This document shows positions 9,634 to 18,450 of a stretch of DNA of 64,000 nucleotides, piece after piece (positions within the stretch are counted from its first letter, which is position 1; every line of letters starts with the position of its first letter). Made by a program: the position numbers and the translations under genes. The notes below the pieces were generated by a model that saw only the letters and a program-made list of their open reading frames with translations, searched no databases and was not told the origin of the DNA. This DNA is from Pseudopedobacter beijingensis (GTDB lineage: Bacteria; Bacteroidota; Bacteroidia; Sphingobacteriales; Sphingobacteriaceae), in assembly GCF_042678145.1 (NCBI RefSeq), contig NZ_JBHUDG010000020.1:178181-242180 (forward strand). The letters run 5' to 3'.

Positions 9634-10156
9634 ATATTAAATTTCCTGTTTTATACCCCATCTTTTTAGCTCTGTCTAAATAATCAGCTTTTATATCTTC
9701 TGGGATAGTCACAGTCCTTGAAAGAATCCACATATAATCTAAATTATTCCCAAATACCAAAGCATACTTATAATCAGCAGCTACAGCTACAACATTATAA
9801 CCCGAGTAAAAAGGTCCAAAAAAGGAGACTTTTAACCTGCCATTACCATCATGTAAATTTACAGGCTTTGCTTTTCCAATACTTTCTTTCCATTTGCCCT
9901 TAACATAATCATACCCCCTATTTTTCACCTTAATAGATCCATCTTGATTCAATGTATATTCTGCTGTGACTTGATTAAGGTTTTTTTCGAATTTAAAATC
10001 CAGACGAGCTATTTCGTACCATTTTCCCAGATACCTATCCTGATCAAAAGGTTCAACCGCTTGTGCACCTTCAGGAATTGTAACACTACATGAAGTCAGG
10101 TATAAAGAAACCAATGCCACAGAAGCAGCAACCCATAGAATTTTTGACGTTTTCAT
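9617..10156 (-). CDS. blc: Blc-type lipocalin lipoprotein
   Basis: This 179-aa protein is a bacterial lipocalin. The N-terminus is a lipoprotein signal with lipobox LTSC, so Cys23 is probably lipidated and the protein anchored to a membrane. The first conserved lipocalin motif is clear (RYLGKWYEIARLDFKFEK), followed by the eight-strand barrel and the closing WILSRT motif. E. coli Blc binds lysophospholipids and is linked to envelope stress; a similar role is inferred. It lies 302 bases downstream of ispG on the same strand and probably has its own promoter. Confidence 0.92.
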   Translation of the reverse strand: MKTSKILWVAASVALVSLYLTSCSVTIPEGAQAVEPFDQDRYLGKWYEIARLDFKFEKNLNQVTAEYTLNQDGSIKVKNRGYDYVKGKWKESIGKAKPVNLHDGNGRLKVSFFGPFYSGYNVVAVAADYKYALVFGNNLDYMWILSRTVTIPEDIKADYLDRAKKMGYKTGNLIWTEHK

Positions 10157-10437
10157 AGATACAATATATATTTCCGGGAAACCTCTATCTATTTTTGTAC
10201 CAAAAAGATAAATTGCTTGTTAGTAGCAGAAAATCATAAAGCAGAAATTAAATTCCTATATTTTTTCGTATTAAAAGAATGAGATCACTTTGATAAGATT
10301 AGGCTCTCACTCAGATCTCTTTTATCTCTATTAATTTATCTAAAAAAACTCTTGACACCACATTAAGCCAGACATTTAATATAATGCACATCATTATCTC
10401 CTAATAAAGAATCTTATGGCTTAAAATTTACAATCTA
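10157..10437. other. Spacer without a recognisable gene
   Basis: This AT-rich spacer between ispG and the lipocalin gene (both minus strand) has no convincing coding frame or RNA gene. It should hold the lipocalin promoter. A TATCTTTTTG stretch on the minus strand near 10200 resembles the -7 element with two extra bases, too weak to call. Confidence 0.4.
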
Positions 10438-10458
10438 CGACTCAAAATACCCCCGCCT

Positions 10459-12438
10459 CTACTCCTTCTCTATCCAAACCCCATCCGTCCTGATAATCTC
10501 TATCAGCTCATTTAATGCATCAGCAGAAGGCACATTCTTTTTCACCACCTCTTTGCCCCTGTATAAGGTAATCTTATCTGGCCCGGCACCTACATACCCA
10601 TAATCAGCGTCAGCCATTTCCCCCGGTCCATTTACTATACAGCCCATAATCCCGATTTTAATCCCTTTAAGATGATCTGTCTTGCTTCGGATCATTTGGG
10701 TAGTCTCCTGTAAATCAAAAAGTGTTCTGCCACAAGAAGGACAAGAAATATATTCAGTTTTTGATATTCTTGAGCGTGTTGCCTGCAAAATACCAAATGC
10801 TGTAGAAACGTTAAATTTCAAAGAAATCTGCGGGGCATCAATCCAGACACCATCCCCAAAACCATCCAACAACAATGCGCCCAAATCTGTTGCAGCATAT
10901 AATTGAGTTTTTAAATCAATAATTTCCTGATGGGCATCTTCAAAATGATAAGATCTTTTAAGTATAACCGGAGTATTTACCCCCATCTCCGTCAATTTAA
11001 AGAAAAACGCCCTTTGATCTGCCATACCATGCACCTCGTCTGTTTCCAGTACAAAAACCAACGTATCATCAAAAGGGATATTCGCAAAAGCGTCTGTATA
11101 AAGATCGGTTCTTTTAAGTTGTACTAAATTCAACGAAGGGTCCCTTCCCTCCGCATCGGCATATTCCTGTAACGTAAATAAAGGATGACAATTGTAAGTT
11201 TCTGTCAAACTTAACCAGGTAGAATAATCGTACAGTTGTTTCAGATTTCCGGGAAAACTAAAAGAGGGCAGCTGATTGCCCATGTAAGCAAAATCTATAG
11301 ATTGGTCGCCCATATTGTATTTATCCAACACCGCTGAATAAACGTAACCAGCGTCTGCTAAAACAAATGGATCTTTAAGGTTTTGCCTGGAAATATCCAG
11401 AATTACCCGGGGTACCTGATGACCACCAATAAAAGTATTTAATTCTGCACTTTCTCTTTTTTGATATTCGAACGGTGAAAATATAGAAGGAATCTCAACA
11501 TCATTCGCTTCACGGATTAAACTTTGTTGCTTTCCCCTCTCCTCGTAACGTTGTGCCAATACCCGGGCAACCGGAATTTCAAATTCAGGCTCCTCCGTTA
11601 AAGAAACACGAATAGTATCTCCCAAACCATCTTCCAGCAAAGTTCCAATCCCCACGGCAGACTTAATTCTTCCATCTTCGCCGTCACCTGCCTCCGTTAC
11701 TCCCAAATGCAAGGGATAATTCATCCCCTCCTGCATCATCGTATGTACCAGCAAACGATAGGCCTGTACCATTACTTGTGGGTTACTGGATTTCATAGAA
11801 ACCACCAATTGATGGTAATCCAACTCCCGGCAAATACGTATAAATTCCATAGCCGACTCTACCATCCCTTTAGGTGTATCGCCATACCAAGACATAATCC
11901 TATCCGATAAAGAACCGTGATTAGTACCTATACGCATTGCTCTGCCGTTTTCCTTACAAAGCTGAACTAATGGCGCAAACTTAGATTTAATACGCTCCAG
12001 TTCTTTTTTATAAGCTTCCGGAGTATAATTTATCTCCTCAAATTTTTTCTTATCGGCATAATTACCTGGGTTTACCCGTACTTTTTCTATATGTTTAGCT
12101 GCTTCTTCCGCAGCATTAGGTGTAAAATGTATATCGGCAACCAAAGGTGTGGTATAACCTTTAGCATCTAATACTTTACGGATATTGGCCAGATTTTTAG
12201 CTTCTTTGATAGATGGCGCCGTAATTCTTACCAGCTCACAGCCAGCATCAATCATACGGATACTTTGTGTCACAGACCCCTCTGTGTCCATCGTATCCAC
12301 CGTAGTCATAGATTGTAACCTGATGGGGTGATCGGCTCCCAACAACACATTCCCTATTTTAACTTCTACGGTTTTAAATCTGCTGTACTGAACTATGGAA
12401 TTACAATATACCTGATTCAAAGACTCTTTATTCTGCAT
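10459..12438 (-). CDS. ispG: (E)-4-hydroxy-3-methylbut-2-enyl diphosphate synthase, three-domain
   Basis: IspG/GcpE reduces MEcPP to HMBPP in the MEP isoprenoid pathway. The N-terminal TIM barrel starts at VEVKIGNVLLG. The C-terminal [4Fe-4S] domain shows the cluster cysteines in CPSCGRTLFD and GCIVNGPGEM. At about 660 residues it is much longer than the E. coli enzyme (about 370), because a central domain (about residues 300-550) is inserted. This plant, Chlamydia and Bacteroidota form is established. The frame opens at GTG 12456, but ATG 12438 is preferred. A -7-like TATTTTTG covers 12456-12463, which would put the transcription start after the GTG. Confidence 0.95.
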   Translation of the reverse strand: MQNKESLNQVYCNSIVQYSRFKTVEVKIGNVLLGADHPIRLQSMTTVDTMDTEGSVTQSIRMIDAGCELVRITAPSIKEAKNLANIRKVLDAKGYTTPLVADIHFTPNAAEEAAKHIEKVRVNPGNYADKKKFEEINYTPEAYKKELERIKSKFAPLVQLCKENGRAMRIGTNHGSLSDRIMSWYGDTPKGMVESAMEFIRICRELDYHQLVVSMKSSNPQVMVQAYRLLVHTMMQEGMNYPLHLGVTEAGDGEDGRIKSAVGIGTLLEDGLGDTIRVSLTEEPEFEIPVARVLAQRYEERGKQQSLIREANDVEIPSIFSPFEYQKRESAELNTFIGGHQVPRVILDISRQNLKDPFVLADAGYVYSAVLDKYNMGDQSIDFAYMGNQLPSFSFPGNLKQLYDYSTWLSLTETYNCHPLFTLQEYADAEGRDPSLNLVQLKRTDLYTDAFANIPFDDTLVFVLETDEVHGMADQRAFFFKLTEMGVNTPVILKRSYHFEDAHQEIIDLKTQLYAATDLGALLLDGFGDGVWIDAPQISLKFNVSTAFGILQATRSRISKTEYISCPSCGRTLFDLQETTQMIRSKTDHLKGIKIGIMGCIVNGPGEMADADYGYVGAGPDKITLYRGKEVVKKNVPSADALNELIEIIRTDGVWIEKE

Positions 12439-12517
12439 TTCTTCTGGCGTTTGCACAAAAATAAGATTAAAGAAAGACTTCTATAGAAAATGATGTATTT
12501 AGATAAATTATAATTAG

Positions 12518-13273
12518 TTATCTGGTAAATTTCATTTCTAATTTTTTGTTACCGGTTTTTACTTCTTGCTTACTGTCATAAAACCTGACATCTCTTTTCA
12601 TTCCTTCCCATAACATCTCATGATCATTTTTATAAATGACGCTTACAGGATAAAAATCACCTATGGCAAAAGGAAGGTATATTCTTTCTCCATCATTAAT
12701 AAGCTTGTTCACATTACCTATAGAATAATTTATCGCTATTATATTAGATACTACTTTTTCTCCCGAAACGTCCACGCAGTACAGTTGATAATAGTTTATA
12801 CCGGGTTTCGGATTTTTATCAATACAAACATAATTCATTCGGGAAGTCCCGCCCTCAGCAAGAATCTTATCTAAAAAAACAAACTCCTTTCCGTCATGGC
12901 TGACATAGAGTTCGAAATGCGAAATGCGATGTTCAACAGCTGTTTCCCACTTAATCAATATTTCTGATTGCTGAACGTAACCGGAATAAGAAAGCAACCT
13001 CAGGAAAGGCTTTGTAGTATCGTCTTCTAATATTTTTATATGGTTAGCTTTTTTAGACAAAACCTTATTAACAAACTGTATTTCATTGTCAACAATCATA
13101 ATACCGTCATACTCTTTTAACATATCAGGTCTTTCTTCATATACTTTTTGCCCCGTAATGGTGTCATAATAGGAAACCTTATAATCGATTAATCGCCAGG
13201 ACGAGATACTGGTTTCATTTTTTTGACTACATGCAAACAAACAGGCTATTAACAACAAATAACTATATCTCAT
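12518..13273 (-). CDS. Putative lipoprotein with a fibronectin III-like segment
   Basis: This 251-aa protein has a short hydrophobic signal and lipobox LFACS, so lipidation at Cys15 is likely. Residues about 105-180 look like a fibronectin type III or Ig-like beta-sandwich: an IKWETA strand, then FELYVSHDGKEF and YYQLYCVDVSG, a pattern common in Bacteroidota surface proteins. I do not recognise the rest and assign no function. It lies upstream of ispG on the same strand with a 79-base gap. No partner suggests a substrate. Confidence 0.72.
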   Translation of the reverse strand: MRYSYLLLIACLFACSQKNETSISSWRLIDYKVSYYDTITGQKVYEERPDMLKEYDGIMIVDNEIQFVNKVLSKKANHIKILEDDTTKPFLRLLSYSGYVQQSEILIKWETAVEHRISHFELYVSHDGKEFVFLDKILAEGGTSRMNYVCIDKNPKPGINYYQLYCVDVSGEKVVSNIIAINYSIGNVNKLINDGERIYLPFAIGDFYPVSVIYKNDHEMLWEGMKRDVRFYDSKQEVKTGNKKLEMKFTR

Positions 13274-13436
13274 AAATTATATTCATACCATTAATAAATA
13301 TACTTAAATTTTTAAAACAACAAGTTTTCCAGATTACTCACCCTCATCTTTAAGATCATGTTTATTATAAGGATAATATTAACAGTATTTAACTATAAAT
13401 AAAAGAGAGATAAAACAGTGGTTTTATAGAGTTCTA

Positions 13437-13469
13437 CCTCTATGAACCCTCTAGCAACCCTCTATTTAC
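13437..13469. repeat. Three 11-bp direct repeats
   Basis: CCTCTATGAAC, CCTCTAGCAAC and CCTCTATTTAC lie head to tail with no gap. The core CCTCTA and the final AC or C are invariant and the period is exactly 11 bases, so all copies face the same side of the helix. They could be a protein-binding array. There is no recognised gene next to them. Confidence 0.6.
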
Positions 13470-13671
13470 CCACTAAAATATCTCTTTAAAAATGCTTACA
13501 GTAGTAACTGTATAATTCATCCATATCGGATGAAAAAGCTATAAAATATATGGATAAAAAAAAGGTGTGGAATAATGAAAAAAACCTATCATCCGACTGT
13601 ATTCGAATATAGTGCCAGAGCTTACATCAAAGCTTCTAAAAGCCTCATCTGTTAATCAAACAAAATGTAAT

Positions 13672-13821
13672 CTAATAGTTTGTGACACAACCAAATTTAG
13701 CATTGACACCAAGTAAGGGAGGAACTGTATCTAATTGTACCACCCCCGCCTCTTCCTTTTCCATCATCGTGAGCGCAGTCCAAGGCTCTGTAAACTTGAA
13801 CAGCAGATTAATAAAAACGGA
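13672..13821 (-). pseudogene. Small open frame, gene remnant or microprotein
   Basis: The minus-strand frame is open for 49 codons and ends at TAG (13672). A stop (TAA, 13822-13824) closes it upstream. Within it an ATG at 13767 would give a 31-residue peptide ending in LLGVNAKFGCVTNY. The upstream part reads FINLLFKFTEPWTALT. The residue mix looks like real protein, unlike the AT-rich surroundings, but there is no full domain and I cannot name a parent family. Either a truncated gene remnant or a tiny gene is possible. Confidence 0.35.
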
Positions 13822-13955
13822 TTATTTCTCACTTCCACTATCTGAATCAATATGACGGTGAACTGTGAGGGATAAATTAATGAATGAGAAACTATGAATC
13901 ATATATAAGCCATGATCCATAAACTATGAATTATAAATAATTGCCTGGTACTATT

Positions 13956-14525
13956 TTACCTTTTGCCAAACAACCATTCGTCTTCAACAGCATGATAAAC
14001 AATGACCCAGCTATAATCTTTTGGAAAAACAACAGCATCTTCAAACCAACAATCTAAACTTTCCTCCTTTATCTTTTGTACTAAATCCTGAAAATCTATT
14101 TCTAATAAGAACGGATATTGTATCCAGCATATATAAACATCATGTTCGTGGATAAGTTCTGTCAATACACTAATTAGATCTGCAAATGAACCTACAACGG
14201 ATAAATCAGGAAAATAACGAGATGAGTGTTTATTGGGGAAAACATCTATCAACGACTCCATTACTTTTTCTCCCATTACGGTCTCAACTCTTGACAAACT
14301 GTATTTTGCAAAAGGTTCGTTTTGGAATTTCTCCATAAACAAAGACTGAAATTCTGAGGGTACAAAACGTAATGAAACAATATGATACTTTATTTGAGCA
14401 TGCAGTAGTTCATCTAAGATTTCTGTAAAGGGTTCAACGTAGGTTTTAAAAAAGTCATCAAACCGGATACGTAATTGCAATTGGGCCCTTTTCTGTACGA
14501 TTTGGTTACGATATTCTGAATCCAT
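13956..14525 (-). CDS. Hypothetical cytosolic protein
   Basis: I do not recognise this 189-aa protein. It has no signal peptide and no membrane span. The composition is acidic and aromatic-rich (for example DCWFEDAVVFPKDYSWVIVYH), and the first half is predicted largely helical. The start is ATG (14525). It lies just downstream of the exported coiled-coil gene on the same strand (34 bases) and may be read from the same transcript, although it is the only product of that group without an export signal. Confidence 0.65.
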   Translation of the reverse strand: MDSEYRNQIVQKRAQLQLRIRFDDFFKTYVEPFTEILDELLHAQIKYHIVSLRFVPSEFQSLFMEKFQNEPFAKYSLSRVETVMGEKVMESLIDVFPNKHSSRYFPDLSVVGSFADLISVLTELIHEHDVYICWIQYPFLLEIDFQDLVQKIKEESLDCWFEDAVVFPKDYSWVIVYHAVEDEWLFGKR

Positions 14526-14559
14526 TGTTTAGAAATTAATTTTTGAAAGAAGTCGCTGC

Positions 14560-16062
14560 TTATTTTATAAGAACCGATTTTTCTTCTGCAGTTAAATTTC
14601 CAAAAAAAGATTTATACAAAGATGTTCCATTTTGGAAGAAAGATTCATTAGAGCAAGTAGATTTTCCTACAATTTCTTCTATCATCAATGCGTCTGGAAA
14701 AGCAAACATATTAACACAAGGTAGCTTTTTATTCCAATTTAATGTTACTTTCCCTGATGTCTCATTCCACACCGAACAATTTATTTTTTTTGATGCTAAT
14801 AACATACGATTGCTTTCCGATGTTATTTCTTTAGTAAAAAGATCTTGTTTCTGCTTGTATTTCTTTAATTTATCATCGTACTCGCTTGTATATTGCTTGT
14901 AAGCAATATCTGAGTCTGTCTCAAGATTTTTAAAATTAGCCAACTTCAGATTAAGTTCTTTTTCTAATTCTCTTGCCTTTTGTTCTTGTTCTTTACCGAG
15001 AGTTCCGATTAACTGTGTAATTTCCAGGGTTAGTTTCTTGCTTTTTTCTTCTATCTCTCCTATAGTTTGTTTATATTTTTCAATGTCCCTATTCATTTTT
15101 TCTTTTAGCACGCCCACTTGCTTAATTAATGCCTCCTTTATTTCGACTAATTGATTTTTCAATACCTCATTACCTTCTGCCTTTGTCAACTTGTCTTCTG
15201 TTTCTTTTATTGCTTTATAAAGTTCGTTCAATTCATTTTGCAGGGTTTCAGTATGTTGTTTTTGTTGAGCCTCAAGGTTTGAGATTTGTAATTTATTTTC
15301 GGCTATTTGTTGTTTTTTTTCAGCTTGCTGTAGCTCATTTTTTTCTTTTATCAATCCGAGTTCTGTTTTATTTTTTTCAGCAAATTCTTTTTCGGTCCAA
15401 GTTTTTTTGGCCTTTAATACCTTTTTTTGACTACTGGCAACAAGTGCTTTAGAACCTGACACCAAAATATCTTCTAACCAAAGATTATGTTTACCAGTAG
15501 CATCATTTATTATTTTTCTCTCGTAGTTTTTACTATGCTGAGTAATTTCTTCACATAACTTTTCGTTAGCTTTTTTGATTTTCTCTATTTCATCATATTG
15601 CTTTAAAAGTGCTCTATCGCCTTTTTCCAGGTTTTGAAGCTGTACTTTTTTTATGGCTATTTTTTCAGAAAATGATTTTCTTGTGGTCTCTATTTCGTTA
15701 GTAGTCGCCGGAATTGCATATCCCTTTACTTCCCCTAAATGCTTTTCAAAGCTTTCTCCTCTTTTTTCAAAATCTGACTTCCATCCACCACACTGACTAC
15801 ATCTTGCCCCAACTTTCATATCGGCTATAAGGTTATCCCGTTCTTTATTTAACGCAGCTATCTCGGCTCTTAATTTGGCCATATTTTCTTTCCACTGATT
15901 TTCTAAATCAGGAATTTTACTACGTAGTTGCTTTATTTTCTCTTCGTTGTTTTGATAGGAATCAACTTTATTTTCTACCGATGTTACTTCTGAAACACCT
16001 ACAGTTTGAGCAGACAAAGTAGTATAAACAAGGAGAAAAAAAATTGATATTATATTTTTCAT
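14560..16062 (-). CDS. Exported coiled-coil protein with a CxxC motif
   Basis: This 500-aa protein is not recognised as a known family. I place the start at ATG 16062 because a clean signal peptide begins there (MKNIISIFFLLVYTTLSAQ). The longer frame from 16116 would overlap the upstream gene. After the signal there is a CSQCGG motif near residue 90. A long charged heptad region, rich in E, K, Q and L and broken by short turns, then runs to about residue 420. The C-terminal 80 residues are compact and contain three cysteines (NCSVW, LPCVN, STCSN). It probably forms an extended periplasmic rod. It is last of three exported genes in a row. Confidence 0.75.
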   Translation of the reverse strand: MKNIISIFFLLVYTTLSAQTVGVSEVTSVENKVDSYQNNEEKIKQLRSKIPDLENQWKENMAKLRAEIAALNKERDNLIADMKVGARCSQCGGWKSDFEKRGESFEKHLGEVKGYAIPATTNEIETTRKSFSEKIAIKKVQLQNLEKGDRALLKQYDEIEKIKKANEKLCEEITQHSKNYERKIINDATGKHNLWLEDILVSGSKALVASSQKKVLKAKKTWTEKEFAEKNKTELGLIKEKNELQQAEKKQQIAENKLQISNLEAQQKQHTETLQNELNELYKAIKETEDKLTKAEGNEVLKNQLVEIKEALIKQVGVLKEKMNRDIEKYKQTIGEIEEKSKKLTLEITQLIGTLGKEQEQKARELEKELNLKLANFKNLETDSDIAYKQYTSEYDDKLKKYKQKQDLFTKEITSESNRMLLASKKINCSVWNETSGKVTLNWNKKLPCVNMFAFPDALMIEEIVGKSTCSNESFFQNGTSLYKSFFGNLTAEEKSVLIK

Positions 16063-16075
16063 TATCCACTTTTTA

Positions 16076-16672
16076 TTAATTCCCAAAAGGATCATCTTCT
16101 GCTTTGTACAAAGCAATTAAATGATTAAAGGCTTTAAGTACTTTATTTGTCTCAGATTTCAGTAAATAAAGTCTAACATTACTTACTTGCGTAAGTGGAT
16201 TGCTTATTGTACTATTTTTATTTGTTATATTGTATCCTGACTCTTCGCAGGTTAAGATAGATTGTCCATTCCTAGTGTCTATCATTTTCCAAAGATGTAC
16301 TCTTGTTTTTCTGACCACACTTCCTAAAAAATAAAGACTCATTCTATTGAGTTCGTCATGAGAAAATCCAATATTTTTGATGTGTTCAATTTTAAAGGTT
16401 GATGTATATTTCTCCCCCGTAAACTTATCGTTGTTGTTGGTACTGCATTTTTCTGGATGTGAACCAAAATAATAGTAAATTTGGTAAAAATCGTCATCTA
16501 AACTTTTCATTTCACAATCTAAAACATAACCTTCTTCTGTTTTTTGACCGATGGTTTCTTTAAGTTTTTTATTAATATAATTTGCTGTTTCGGCTTTTGT
16601 TAGACTTGCATCTTGCGAATAACATGGATTGATGCAGGCAAATAACAACAAAATGGACACAATCGTTTTCAT
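16076..16672 (-). CDS. Exported protein, paralogue B of a tandem pair
   Basis: This protein of about 198 residues has no known domain. The start is set at ATG 16672, where the signal peptide MKTIVSILLLFACINPCYSQ begins. It shares two landmarks with the next gene upstream: SLTKAETANYIN right after the signal, and the C-terminal end AFNHLIALYKAEDDPFGN. Between them the two differ strongly, so only the ends are conserved. The gene is 13 bases upstream of the coiled-coil gene and 16 bases downstream of its paralogue, a tight operon. Function unknown; secreted or periplasmic location inferred. Confidence 0.75.
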   Translation of the reverse strand: MKTIVSILLLFACINPCYSQDASLTKAETANYINKKLKETIGQKTEEGYVLDCEMKSLDDDFYQIYYYFGSHPEKCSTNNNDKFTGEKYTSTFKIEHIKNIGFSHDELNRMSLYFLGSVVRKTRVHLWKMIDTRNGQSILTCEESGYNITNKNSTISNPLTQVSNVRLYLLKSETNKVLKAFNHLIALYKAEDDPFGN

Positions 16673-16688
16673 AAATCTATTTTTACAA

Positions 16689-17336
16689 TTAATTTCCAAA
16701 AGGGTCATCTTCGGCTTTGCTTAAGTCTATTAAATAATTAAATGCTTTTATTATTTTCTGATCTTCTTTATCTATCTTCACATAAGGAATATAAATACTA
16801 TCTTCATAATGAAAGTATTTATCAGTATATCTTTTTCCAAATGCATAATCCCTAGAATAACAGTCACTATATGCATCACCATTTCCAGGATATCTAATAT
16901 TTTTTTTCTCGCTATAACTATAATGAATTTGCTTCAATGCATTAGATATAAACTGCAATTTTATCAACCCAACATTATTTAAAGTTGGCATAATCTCTAT
17001 TGATTGTATATGTATAGGTGAAAATTCTATTTCTGATAGTATACGTTTATAATACTCAACATTCCCGTCTCGTTTATATTGATTCTGATAACACCCTGAA
17101 TTATCGCTTGCAAAATCACAACTATATTGCACCTTTCCATTCGATCCTAATCGAAATCGATTTTCATATATAATTAGATTATTATTCTGAACTCTATATG
17201 GGTGGATTTTATTTATACTCTCTGTAATTTTATTATTAATATAATTTACCGTTTCTTCTTTTGTTAAACTTGCACCCTGCGAGTAACACATATTAATGCT
17301 AAAAAGCACCAATAAAATTGTAGTTAATTGTTTCAT
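16689..17336 (-). CDS. Exported protein, paralogue A of a tandem pair
   Basis: This 215-aa protein starts with a signal peptide (hydrophobic residues 5-15, cleavage after CYSQ). It then has SLTKEETVNYIN and ends in AFNYLIDLSKAEDDPFGN, both shared with the following paralogue. The middle is rich in tyrosine and asparagine and contains four cysteines (CDFASDNSGC, and DCYS) that could pair in the periplasm. It is the first gene of the three-gene exported operon. I know no function for this family. Confidence 0.75.
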   Translation of the reverse strand: MKQLTTILLVLFSINMCYSQGASLTKEETVNYINNKITESINKIHPYRVQNNNLIIYENRFRLGSNGKVQYSCDFASDNSGCYQNQYKRDGNVEYYKRILSEIEFSPIHIQSIEIMPTLNNVGLIKLQFISNALKQIHYSYSEKKNIRYPGNGDAYSDCYSRDYAFGKRYTDKYFHYEDSIYIPYVKIDKEDQKIIKAFNYLIDLSKAEDDPFGN

Positions 17337-17533
17337 TATTTTTAAATTTTAGAAATGGCAACCCTATTTTTTTCTATATCACCACTTTCACATACTGTTG
17401 TAAAAGATCTAACACAGAATCTCTTTCCATAAAACAGTAAAAATTCTTAAAAACTAATAACATAAATATATATCCAGTTCTTTTAAAAGAACCTCTACCA
17501 TGATACTAAATTACAACTAGGCTATTCCTCAAA

Positions 17534-17555
17534 AAATACCTACCACTAGGTATTT
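17534..17555. promoter_or_regulatory. Perfect 9-bp dyad upstream of the PAS-LuxR gene
   Basis: AAATACCTA and TAGGTATTT form a perfect inverted repeat around a CCAC centre (22 bp in all). It ends 18 bases before the first possible start codon of the PAS-LuxR gene (17574). As DNA it is the right size for a dimeric regulator site; as RNA it could form a short stem. Autoregulation is a guess. Confidence 0.5.
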
Positions 17556-17573
17556 AGCATAAAATAATGGAGG

Positions 17574-18428
17574 ATGAAGACAATATTATATTGCATTCAT
17601 TTTATTATTATATTTATGCTTATCCTTATTTATATTACAAACTCCATGGATTTATTAAAATTTGATGAAGTAAAACAAACATGGCTCCAGATAGCTCAAC
17701 ACGAGAAAGAGATGCTCCCTGCATCTTCTTTGGAGTTGGAAGTATATAAAAAACTTCTATCCAGATTCCATGTAGGTGCTTATTATTATTACATTTTTAA
17801 TGTAGCAGCTATTGACATAGAGTTTGTAAGTAAGGAAATAGTATCGGTTATGGGATATACGCCAGAAAATTTCTCTGTAGAAACCGTTATAGGTAATATA
17901 CATCCGGATGATAAAGCCCGGTTTCTTGCCTATGAGCAGAAGGTTACGGATTTTTTTTCAAAACTATCTCCCCAAGATGTTTTAAAATATAAAGTCAGTT
18001 ACGATTACCGATTACGCTGTGCAGACGGATCTTATAAATGGATACTTCAGCAGGTATCTACTATACAAAGTAATGAGAATGGGGCTGTTATCCGTGTATT
18101 AGGAGTACATACAGATATAACTCATTTCAAAACGGACAACAAGCCTGCAGGGCTGTCTTTTATTGGTTTAGACAATAACCCTTCTTACCATAACGCTCTG
18201 CTTCCTGACGGAAACCAGCCGTTACCTCCGTTGTTATTTACTAACCGCGAAAAAGATATATTTAAGTTGGTATTGGCAGGCAAAAACACAGAAGAAATTT
18301 CATCCTTACTATCTATATCTCATCATACAGTAAGTGTACACCGTAAAAATATCCTTAAAAAATCGAGCTGCAAGTCTTTTCTGGAACTGATAAGTCTTGT
18401 TAATACCCAGGCGGTGGAAATACTTTAA
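17574..18428 (+). CDS. PAS domain LuxR-type transcriptional regulator
   Basis: This regulator has a PAS fold at about residues 70-185 (VMGYTPENF and IHPDDKARF helices, then the strands LRCADGSYKWILQQV and VLGVHTDIT). A GerE/LuxR helix-turn-helix follows at about 222-275 (LFTNREKDIFKLVLAGKNTE...ISHHTVSVHRKNI). Soluble relatives in Bacteroidota have no receiver domain and sense a small ligand or redox state through PAS. Two starts are possible: ATG 17574 adds a hydrophobic N-terminal helix (residues 5-23), while ATG 17646 gives a soluble 260-aa protein like the usual family form. The 17646 start is favoured by family comparison. Confidence 0.85.
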   Translation: MKTILYCIHFIIIFMLILIYITNSMDLLKFDEVKQTWLQIAQHEKEMLPASSLELEVYKKLLSRFHVGAYYYYIFNVAAIDIEFVSKEIVSVMGYTPENFSVETVIGNIHPDDKARFLAYEQKVTDFFSKLSPQDVLKYKVSYDYRLRCADGSYKWILQQVSTIQSNENGAVIRVLGVHTDITHFKTDNKPAGLSFIGLDNNPSYHNALLPDGNQPLPPLLFTNREKDIFKLVLAGKNTEEISSLLSISHHTVSVHRKNILKKSSCKSFLELISLVNTQAVEIL

Positions 18429-18450
18429 TAATTTTATTTTATAGAGGCTC

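Larger units (their letters stand above)
13274..13955. other. 680-bp spacer with repeats and a small frame
   Basis: No full-length gene is present. From left to right it holds an AT-rich stretch and a small dyad (ATAAAAC / GTTTTAT near 13410). Three 11-bp tandem repeats (13437-13469) and a minus-strand open stretch (13672-13821) of better codon quality than its surroundings follow. Last are two diverged direct repeats, AAACTATGAATCATATAT (13889-13906) and AAACTATGAATTATAAAT (13921-13938), 32 bases apart. The mix suggests a site of past insertion and decay. Confidence 0.5.

Noticed and set aside
13437..13469. CRISPR array
   Set aside because: Units are 11 bases with no spacers, and no cas genes are present.
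13575..13655. Short plus-strand frame starting MKKTYHPTVFEY
   Set aside because: Only 26 codons, no promoter or ribosome site, AT-rich surroundings; weaker than the minus-strand frame nearby.
14543..14902. Plus-strand open frame opposite the coiled-coil gene
   Set aside because: It lies wholly over a well-supported gene and has no signal or family features.
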